Program-made: the position numbers and the translations under genes | The notes under the pieces: model-generated | What the model was told of the DNA's origin: nothing | Databases searched by the model: none | Seen by the model: only the letters and a program-made list of their open reading frames with translations | Part shown: positions 23,356-29,148 of the stretch, one piece after another | How positions within the stretch are numbered: the stretch's first letter is position 1 | How the letters are laid out: the number at the start of each line of letters is the position of its first letter | Assembly (NCBI GenBank): GCA_910587505.1 | Contig: CAJULD010000035.1 | Span: forward strand, 1-29,148 | Direction of reading: 5' to 3' | Source of the DNA: an uncultured Oscillospiraceae bacterium | Lineage (GTDB): Bacteria; Bacillota; Clostridia; Oscillospirales; Oscillospiraceae | Length of the DNA: 29,148 nt

Positions 23356-24651
23356 ATGGAGTTTACTTTGCGCAGCGGCATGCTGCTGGGCGCGGCGGCG
23401 GCCGCCACCCAGATCGAGGGTGGAGATCAGAACAACAACTGGTACGACTGGTACCGGCAGGGACATATCAGGGACGGCGCGGATCCCTCGGTGGCCACGG
23501 ACCACTGGAACCGGTGGCGGGAGGACCTGGCGCTCATGAAGGAGATGGGGATTCAGTGCTACCGGATGGGGGTGGAGTGGAGCCGCATCGAGCCCGCCGA
23601 CGGGGTGTTCGATGAGAAGGCCATCGCCCGCTACCGGGAGGAGATTCAGGCCCTGCGGGACGCGGGGATCCCGGTGCTGCTGACGCTCCATCATTTCAGC
23701 AATCCGCTGTGGCTGGAGGAGCGGGGCGGCTTCGCGGTCAGGGACAACATCACCTGCTACCTCCGGTTTGTCCGGAAGATGGTGGAGAACGTGGGGGACC
23801 TGGTCAGCGAGTATATTACCATCAACGAGCCCAACGTATACGCCTATAACGGATATTTTGAGGGAACCTGGCCGCCGGGAAGGAAGAGCTTTCTGGAGAT
23901 GAGCCGGGTGATGACCAATATGGCGGCGGCCCATATCGAGGCCTACGGTCTCATCCGGAAGACCCGGCTGCAAATGGGGTACCGGGACACCCGGGTGGGC
24001 TTCGCCAACCATCTGCGGGCGTTCGCCCCCAGGGACCCGGAAAATCCCCTGCACCGGTTCTGGGCCTCCCGGGCCGGGCAGCTGTTCCAGGGGAGTCTGA
24101 CCCGCGCCATGTGCCTGGGAAAGGCCTCTTTCCCCATCGGGCGGCACCCCTCCATCGTGCCGGGCAGGTACTGCGACTTCCACGGGGTCAATTACTACAG
24201 CCGCTCCACCGTCAGCGGGCCCTCCGACGGCGTAGCCGACCGGTGTGCGGTCAACGACCTGGGGTGGGAAATCTATCCGGAGGGCATCGCGGAGGTGTGC
24301 CGGACGCTGTATGACATGCTGCCCCGGCCCATCTATATCACGGAAAACGGGACCTGTGACAACCAGGACCGGTTCCGGGCCCGGTATATCGCGGAGCACT
24401 TGCAGGCCCTGTGCCGGAGCGGGCTGCCGGTGGAGCGGTACTACCACTGGTGCTTCTGCGACAACTGGGAATGGACGGAGGGCAACACCGCCCGGTTCGG
24501 ACTGGTACATGTGGACTGTGCCAGCCAGGAGCGGACCGTCAAGTCCAGCGGAGCGTTCTACCGGCGGGTCATCGCGGAGGGAGGCGTCAGCGAGGCGCTG
24601 TATCGGGAATTCTGCGGCGCGGCCTATCCCGGCGAGGAGGAAGACGCGTAA
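23356..24651 (+). CDS. GH1 beta-glucosidase / 6-phospho-beta-glucosidase
   Basis: A 431-residue cytoplasmic glycoside hydrolase of family 1, a (beta/alpha)8 enzyme that cleaves terminal beta-glucosides or galactosides. The acid/base Glu158 lies in TINEPNVYAY and the nucleophile Glu330 in YITENGTCD. The N-terminal ATQIEGGDQNNNWYDW block and late WCFCDNWEWTEGNTARFGLVHVD are typical. The neighbouring transporter is a cation symporter rather than a PTS, so an unphosphorylated substrate is more likely. The ATG has AAAGGAG 5 nt upstream. First gene of the operon; its TAA shares one base with the ATG of the next gene. Confidence 0.93.
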   Translation: MEFTLRSGMLLGAAAAATQIEGGDQNNNWYDWYRQGHIRDGADPSVATDHWNRWREDLALMKEMGIQCYRMGVEWSRIEPADGVFDEKAIARYREEIQALRDAGIPVLLTLHHFSNPLWLEERGGFAVRDNITCYLRFVRKMVENVGDLVSEYITINEPNVYAYNGYFEGTWPPGRKSFLEMSRVMTNMAAAHIEAYGLIRKTRLQMGYRDTRVGFANHLRAFAPRDPENPLHRFWASRAGQLFQGSLTRAMCLGKASFPIGRHPSIVPGRYCDFHGVNYYSRSTVSGPSDGVADRCAVNDLGWEIYPEGIAEVCRTLYDMLPRPIYITENGTCDNQDRFRARYIAEHLQALCRSGLPVERYYHWCFCDNWEWTEGNTARFGLVHVDCASQERTVKSSGAFYRRVIAEGGVSEALYREFCGAAYPGEEEDA

Positions 24652-26246
24652 TGGAGTGGTGGAAGGACGCGATCATCTACCAGATCTATCCCCGCAGCTT
24701 TCAGGATTCCAACGGGGACGGCATCGGGGACATCCCCGGCATCATCAGCCGCCTGGACCATTTGCAGGAGCTGGGGGTGGGCGCCGTCTGGCTCAGCCCC
24801 GTCTATAAATCCCCCAATGCCGACAACGGCTATGACATCAGCGATTACCGGGAGATCAACCCGGAGTATGGAACCATGGAGGACATGGAGCGGCTGATTG
24901 CCGAGGCGGGAAAGCGGAACATCCGGATTATTATGGATCTGGTCATCAACCACACCTCCACCGACCACTACTGGTTCCGGCAGAGCAGGGATAAAACCAG
25001 CGGATACGCGGACTACTATTACTGGCGGCACGGCGGGCCGGACGGGGCCCTGCCCAACAACTGGACGGGCTTTTTCGGCGAGGACTGCTGGGAGTTCGAC
25101 CCGGAGCGGTGCGAGTATTACCTGCATCTCTTCGCCAGGACCCAGGCGGACCTTAATTATCACAACCCCGCGGTGCTGGAGGAGGTCAGGGACATCCTCC
25201 GGTTCTGGCTGCGCAAGGGCGTGGCGGGGTTCCGGTGCGACGTTATCAACATCCTGTGGAAGGACAGCCTGGAAAGCGGCAGGAAAAGGCTGGCCCTGAC
25301 GGGCAGCGAGCACTACCTGTCTCTGGAGGGGACCCACAGGATTCTCCGGCAGCTGCGGGAGGTGCTGGACGAGTACGGAGCCTTTGCCGTGGGAGAGACG
25401 GTGTTCGTCTCCCCGGAGCAGGCCCGGGCCCTGTGCCGGGAGGATGAGCTGGACATGGTGTTCTCCTTCGAGCACATGGAGTGCGACCAGTATTTTCTGA
25501 AATGGTTCAAGCGGAAGTTCCGGCCCGAAGCCTTCTTCAACTGTCTGACAAAGTGGCAGAAGGAGCTGGCGTGGAACGCCCTCTATCTGGAGAACCACGA
25601 CCAGCCAAGATCCATTCCCCGCTTCGGCAGCGAGGCCCACTGGAAGGAGAGCGGAAAGCTGCTGGCCACGCTGCTGCTGACCCTCCGGGGCACGCCCTTT
25701 ATCTATCAGGGGCAGGAGATCGGCATGATGAACTTTGACTTCGACCGGATGCGGCAGCTCAATGACGTGGAGAGCAAAAATGTGGAAAAGGTTCTGCGGC
25801 GGTTCCACATTCCCCGGAAGCTGCGCTGGAAGATCATTTCCCGGACCAGCCGGGACAACGCCCGCACGCCCTTCCAGTGGAGCGGCGGCGAGGGCGCGGG
25901 ATTCACCGATGGACGGCCCTGGCTGGGGATCAACCGCAACTGTCAGGAGATCAACCTGGCAAGCCAGGAGGAGGATCCGGATTCCATCTGGAGCTGGTAT
26001 AAGGACCTCTCCCGGCTGCGCCGGGAGAACGGGGTCCTCCGGCGGGGCAGCTTCGTGCCTCTGGAGGCGGGGGAGCAGGTGTTTGCCTACCGGCGGGAGC
26101 TGGGAGAGGAGAAATGGACCGTGGCGCTGAACTTCAGCGATAAACCGGCCCGGGTCTCCTGCCGGGGCGGCGTGGTCCGCTCCAATCTGGGAAGGGAGAC
26201 CTTCGACGGAAATCTGGGCCCGTGGGAAGCGGTGATTCTGCGGTAA
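24651..26246 (+). CDS. GH13 alpha-glucosidase (oligo-1,6-glucosidase type)
   Basis: A 531-residue cytoplasmic family 13 enzyme with the N-terminus WWKDAIIYQIYPRSFQDSNGDGIGDIPGI typical of alpha-glucosidases, oligo-1,6-glucosidases and trehalose-6-phosphate hydrolases. Region I is MDLVINHTSTDHYWF; the nucleophile is Asp197 (FRCDVI), acid/base Glu249 (VGETVF), and third acid Asp317 (ENHDQPR). The Val after the region I sequence MDLVINH-type motif favours alpha-1,6/isomaltose activity in this group, but that is only a rule of thumb. The ATG overlaps the GH1 stop (TAATG), with AGGAGG in the end of GH1, so the two are translationally coupled. Having alpha- and beta-glucosidases in one operon suggests a broad or mixed glucoside substrate. 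Confidence 0.93.
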   Translation: MEWWKDAIIYQIYPRSFQDSNGDGIGDIPGIISRLDHLQELGVGAVWLSPVYKSPNADNGYDISDYREINPEYGTMEDMERLIAEAGKRNIRIIMDLVINHTSTDHYWFRQSRDKTSGYADYYYWRHGGPDGALPNNWTGFFGEDCWEFDPERCEYYLHLFARTQADLNYHNPAVLEEVRDILRFWLRKGVAGFRCDVINILWKDSLESGRKRLALTGSEHYLSLEGTHRILRQLREVLDEYGAFAVGETVFVSPEQARALCREDELDMVFSFEHMECDQYFLKWFKRKFRPEAFFNCLTKWQKELAWNALYLENHDQPRSIPRFGSEAHWKESGKLLATLLLTLRGTPFIYQGQEIGMMNFDFDRMRQLNDVESKNVEKVLRRFHIPRKLRWKIISRTSRDNARTPFQWSGGEGAGFTDGRPWLGINRNCQEINLASQEEDPDSIWSWYKDLSRLRRENGVLRRGSFVPLEAGEQVFAYRRELGEEKWTVALNFSDKPARVSCRGGVVRSNLGRETFDGNLGPWEAVILR

Positions 26247-26272
26247 ATTTGTCCGGTATGGAAGGAGACGCA

Positions 26273-27640
26273 ATGGAAAATCTGGATCGGAGAAACAAAT
26301 ACTGTTTTGGTCTGGGGACCATCGGGAGAGATATGTTCTACTCCATGGAGAGCATGTATCTCCTGTTCTTCCTGACGGAGATCAGAAATCTGGACGACGC
26401 CATGCTGGCTCTGGTGGGCGGCGTGCTGACCGTGCTGCGGATTCTGGACGCCTTCAACGACCCCATCACCGGCGTGATTATCGACAACACCCACACCCGC
26501 TGGGGGAAATTCAAGCCCTGGATGGTGACCGGCGCCGTCGTAAGCTCCGTATGCATGCTGATGATGTTTGCCAACCTGCCCCTGACCGGCGGGGCCTATG
26601 TAGCCGTATTCGCGGTAAGCTATATCCTGTGGGACATCTTTTACGGGGTCAACGACATCGCCTACTGGACCCTGCTTCCGGCGCTGAGCACGGAGCAGCG
26701 GCAGCGGGAGAGTATGGGGGCCTTTGCCCGGATCTGTGCCAACGTGGGCATGTACGCGGTGGTGGTGGGCATCCTGCCGGTGACCGGAGCGCTGACGGAC
26801 GCCTTCGGCGGGGACGGGCAGAGGGCCTGGTTCACGCTGGCCGCCGCGGTGTGCGTGGCGATGACCGGCTTTCAGATGATTACCGTGTTCGGCGTGAAGG
26901 AGACCCGGAGCTTCCGGGAGGAGGAAAGCACCTCCCTGCGGGACATGATGAAGGCGCTGTTTGGAAACGACCAGCTGATGTGGACTACGGTAAGCATGGC
27001 CCTGTTCATGACCGGCTACTGTACCACCACCAGCTTCGGAACCTACTACTTCAAGTATGCCTACGGGGACGAGAACATGTACTCCGTGTTCGCCGGTGTG
27101 CTGGGCGTCAGCCAGCTGGCCGCGCTGGCGGTGTTCCCCGGAGTCGCCGCCCGGATCAGCCGGAAAAAGCTGTACACCGTGGCCACCGCGCTGGTGGTGG
27201 CGGGGTACGCCGTGTTTTTCTTCGCGCCCATGAACATGATCCCCATCGCGGTTGCCGGGGTGCTGCTGTTCGTGGGGCAGGCCTTTATCCAGACACTGAT
27301 GCTCATGTTTCTGGCGGACACCATCGAGTACGGCCAGTGGAAGCTGGGCAGGCGGAACGACTCCGTCACCTTCTCCATCCAGCCGCTGATTAACAAGCTG
27401 GGGGCCGCCATAGCCACCGGCGTGGTGACGCTGACGCTGATCGTGTCGGGAATCAATCAGGCGGAAAGCGCCGCCGACGTGACCGGCCAGGGGCTTCTGA
27501 TTATGAAAATCGCCATGATGGCGCTGCCGCTGCTGGCCATTGCGGCGGGGTACGTCGTGTACCTGAAAAAGTACAGGATCGACGGGGACATGTATCAGGA
27601 GATCGTCAGGCAGCTGAAGGAACGGGGCGATATCCAATGA
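26273..27640 (+). CDS. GPH-family sugar:cation symporter
   Basis: A 455-residue, 12-helix membrane transporter of the glycoside-pentoside-hexuronide (MelB-like) family of the major facilitator superfamily. The loop motif DAFNDPITGVIIDNTHTRWGKFKPWM, with Asp residues at the cation/sugar site and the RWGKFKPW signature, is diagnostic. It very likely imports the oligosaccharides or glucosides cut by the GH1 and GH13 enzymes, by Na+ or H+ symport. I chose ATG 26273 (MENLDRRNKYCFGLG), with AAGGAG 5 nt upstream; an ATG at 26258 is an alternative. It begins 26 nt after the GH13 stop and overlaps the next gene by ATGA. Confidence 0.93.
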   Translation: MENLDRRNKYCFGLGTIGRDMFYSMESMYLLFFLTEIRNLDDAMLALVGGVLTVLRILDAFNDPITGVIIDNTHTRWGKFKPWMVTGAVVSSVCMLMMFANLPLTGGAYVAVFAVSYILWDIFYGVNDIAYWTLLPALSTEQRQRESMGAFARICANVGMYAVVVGILPVTGALTDAFGGDGQRAWFTLAAAVCVAMTGFQMITVFGVKETRSFREEESTSLRDMMKALFGNDQLMWTTVSMALFMTGYCTTTSFGTYYFKYAYGDENMYSVFAGVLGVSQLAALAVFPGVAARISRKKLYTVATALVVAGYAVFFFAPMNMIPIAVAGVLLFVGQAFIQTLMLMFLADTIEYGQWKLGRRNDSVTFSIQPLINKLGAAIATGVVTLTLIVSGINQAESAADVTGQGLLIMKIAMMALPLLAIAAGYVVYLKKYRIDGDMYQEIVRQLKERGDIQ

Positions 27641-28158
27641 GCGTCCCGGCGTATGAACTGATCCGCTCCCGGCGGAGGACGCTGGCGCTGGAGGTCACCG
27701 GGGAGGGCCGGGTGCTGGTGCGGGCGCCCGTGCGTCTGGCCCAAAGCCGGATCGACGAATTTGTAAGCCGGCACGCCGGATGGATCGAGAAGCATCAGGC
27801 CCTCCAGGAGAAACGGCGGGAAAACCACCCGGAGCCCACCGATGCGGAGCGGGAAGCGCTGATTTGCCGCGCGAAGGAGATCCTGCCGGAAAAGGTGGCA
27901 CGGTACAGCCGTCTGATGGGCCTGTACCCCACCGGCATCTCCATCACCGGGGCCAGAAAGCGCTTTGGCAGCTGCAGCGGGAAAAACCGGCTCTGCTTTT
28001 CCTGGCGGCTGATGCAGTATCCCGAGGAGGCGGTGGACTACGTCGTTGTCCACGAGCTGGCCCATATCCGGCACAGGGACCACAGCAGGCAGTTTTATGC
28101 CTGCGTGGAGGAGACGCTGCCGGACTGGCGGGAGAGAAGAAAGCTGCTGCGGGAATAA
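27637..28158 (+). CDS. YgjP-like (DUF45/M48-type) metallopeptidase
   Basis: A 173-residue soluble protein of the YgjP-like family, zinc metallopeptidases related to SprT and M48. The zinc motif is VVHELAHIRHRDHSRQFY with His139, Glu140, His143 and His149 (HExxH plus a downstream His); other family marks are RKRFGSCSGKNRLCFSWRL and the terminal DWRERRKLL helix. It lacks a signal peptide. The start overlaps the symporter stop (ATGA), so it is translated with the sugar operon, but a role in sugar use is doubtful and it may be a passenger. Confidence 0.88.
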   Translation: MSVPAYELIRSRRRTLALEVTGEGRVLVRAPVRLAQSRIDEFVSRHAGWIEKHQALQEKRRENHPEPTDAEREALICRAKEILPEKVARYSRLMGLYPTGISITGARKRFGSCSGKNRLCFSWRLMQYPEEAVDYVVVHELAHIRHRDHSRQFYACVEETLPDWRERRKLLRE

Positions 28159-28163
28159 TACAA

Positions 28164-28199
28164 CCGTCCGGCCCCGAGCGAAGGCTCAGGACCGGGCGG
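28164..28199 (+). terminator. Terminator-like hairpin of the glucoside operon
   Basis: CCGTCCGGCCCCGAGC (28164-28179), loop GAAG, GCTCAGGACCGGGCGG (28184-28199): a 16-position stem with two mismatches and one wobble, then TCTCAT. It lies six bases after the YgjP stop. Confidence 0.6.
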
Positions 28200-28292
28200 T
28201 CTCATGCATGCGCCATTTTGTCATTAGGAGTTTGCCGGTTTTCAGGTTATTTGCCCATATGCAACCGCTGGTTGCGGAAGTTTCAGGAGCAG

Positions 28293-28320
28293 TTGATAGC
28301 GCGCCGCCGGAAATTATGGT
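28293..28320 (+). promoter_or_regulatory. Possible promoter of the XRE regulator
   Basis: TTGATA (28293-28298), 16-bp spacer, TATGGT (28315-28320), 27 nt before the ATG. GCAACC-GCT-GGTTGC (28261-28275) upstream is a small palindrome that could be an operator. Confidence 0.4.
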
Positions 28321-28346
28321 ATGGTACTGACAGGGAGGTACAGTGG

Positions 28347-28802
28347 ATGTTGTCTGAAAAAATATATACCCTCAGGCGAAAGCAGGGACTTTCACAGGAG
28401 CAGCTTGCGGAAAAAATCGGAGTTTCCCGACAGGCAATTTCAAAATGGGAGGGAGGGCTGTCGGTTCCGGAGCTGGACAGGCTCAAGGCGTTAAGCGAGT
28501 GTTTTCAGGTCACAATCGACGAGCTTACGGAAAACCGGACGGTAAGCGCTTCTGACGGCGCAATGACGGAAAAAGAAAATCCGGCGCCCATTAAAACAGA
28601 AGAAAGCAGGGCGGGGATCTGCCTTTGCCTGACCGGCGCTGTCTGCCTGATTCTGTTTGGTCTGGCCACGGTTATATATCCGCCGGCCGCCGGCCGGCTG
28701 AATGAATCGTCGATGATTACGCTGAACGGGACGGGAATACTTGTTGCTTTGTCTGTGCTGCTGATGCTGTGGGGAGTGATTCTGATTCTCAGGAAAAAGT
28801 AA
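28347..28802 (+). CDS. Membrane-anchored XRE-family regulator
   Basis: A 151-residue protein: an HTH_3 domain (about 5-60; LSQEQLAEKIGVSRQAISKWEGG is the helix-turn-helix), a charged linker (about 65-90), then two predicted membrane helices (about 91-111 and 128-148) and a short basic end (RKK). Such Firmicute XRE proteins with membrane tails often control a neighbouring membrane or transport gene. The ATG follows GGGAGG by 8 nt. The small membrane protein starts 24 nt after its stop, so they form an operon. Target and cue are unknown. Confidence 0.87.
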   Translation: MLSEKIYTLRRKQGLSQEQLAEKIGVSRQAISKWEGGLSVPELDRLKALSECFQVTIDELTENRTVSASDGAMTEKENPAPIKTEESRAGICLCLTGAVCLILFGLATVIYPPAAGRLNESSMITLNGTGILVALSVLLMLWGVILILRKK

Positions 28803-28825
28803 GGAAAATTATGGAGGAAATTATA

Positions 28826-29059
28826 ATGAAAAAGTACAGGCGTCTGGCGTGCCTTTTTACCGCGCTTGCGATTCTGCTTTCCAATGTCATGTGCGCCGCC
28901 GTTGCGTACAACTACTGCGCGCTTCAGTGGGGCGGACGTTACGCTGGGTACAGCGCTCCGGCTGACGTTGCCTTTCTGCTGTGCGTTCCCTATGGGGCCG
29001 GAATAACAGTGTGCGCCGTTCTGGCCTGGTTTTTCCGGAAAAAGCATCTGAATTGCTGA
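28826..29059 (+). CDS. Small membrane protein next to the XRE regulator
   Basis: A 77-residue protein with a basic start (MKKYRRL), a first helix (about 8-30), a short external loop (CALQWGGRYAGYSAPAD) and a second helix (about 49-70) ending FFRKKHLNC. I do not recognise a family. GGAGG lies 8 nt before the ATG; an ATG at 28811 in frame is less likely. It is co-transcribed with the XRE gene and may be its partner or its target. Bases 29060-29148 show nothing. Confidence 0.65.
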   Translation: MKKYRRLACLFTALAILLSNVMCAAVAYNYCALQWGGRYAGYSAPADVAFLLCVPYGAGITVCAVLAWFFRKKHLNC

Positions 29060-29148
29060 TGAATTTCATAATTTGAACGGGTGGCGGGACGGCGCCAGAA
29101 GTCAAGAATAAATTGCAGTAAATTAGAATAATCAGCACAGCGCACAAA

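Noticed and set aside
28141..28346. Extension of the XRE frame far upstream over ygjP
   Set aside because: The open frame continues antiphase through ygjP, but the HTH domain starts just after ATG 28347 with a good GGGAGG; the upstream part is a shadow.

Overview
The window looks like chromosome from a GC-rich, Gram-positive anaerobe of the gut Clostridia, most likely the Oscillospiraceae (Flavonifractor/Lawsonibacter/Oscillibacter-like). This rests on GC-rich coding with sharp AT-rich promoters (TTGACA-17-TATAAT style), strong AGGAGG ribosome sites, two S-layer-homology (SLH) proteins, an A-type flavodiiron protein, PepF and GPH-type sugar transport. The genus is an inference. I see no rRNA, tRNA, CRISPR array, phage gene or transposase.

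Layout. 1-2471: a soluble PAS hybrid histidine kinase with its own promoter and terminator. 2488-4293 (minus): oligoendopeptidase F. 4478-7908 (plus): an operon of acyl-ACP thioesterase, M18 aminopeptidase and a cytoplasmic GH13 enzyme. 7909-8486: about 580 bp without a credible gene, packed with perfect hairpins. 8487-8999: a possible 18-residue mini-ORF, then an RNHCP-domain protein. 9049-10101 (minus): an SLH protein, divergent from the flavodiiron protein at 10370-11536. 11681-15007 (minus): a large secreted subtilase with C-terminal SLH repeats, divergent from IMP dehydrogenase (15314-16828). 16829-17174: gene-free, two hairpins and a third AT-rich inverted repeat. 17175-18785 (minus): DUF3795-like gene plus nagA. 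18958-21761 (plus): a membrane-stress-like cluster (see below). 21921-22898 (minus): a membrane-anchored extracytoplasmic protein. 23263-28199 (plus): a glucoside operon of GH1, GH13, GPH symporter and YgjP-like metalloprotease. 28293-29059: a membrane-anchored XRE regulator and a small membrane protein.

The most unusual part is 18958-21761. A MerR regulator with two C-terminal membrane helices sits among a YhfC-type intramembrane protease, a decayed CPBP protease, two 84-87-residue two-helix membrane proteins and a YbjQ protein. The regulator and both small proteins end in the same 17-residue tail, roughly [QT]R[IL]xEIxxGE[EI]DxAxxY. The small proteins therefore look like free-standing copies of the regulator's membrane module. 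The DNA coding the tails also carries the ribosome site and start codon of the next gene. Near-identical 19-bp-spaced MerR-type promoters precede yhfC and merR, suggesting one regulon. I know of no described system with this composition.

Two genes appear to start at unusual codons (ACG for the thioesterase, CTG for merR), because strong promoters overlap the upstream ATG in each case. The CPBP gene carries an 8-bp tandem duplication that shifts its frame, and it also lacks the segment with the EExxxR motif.
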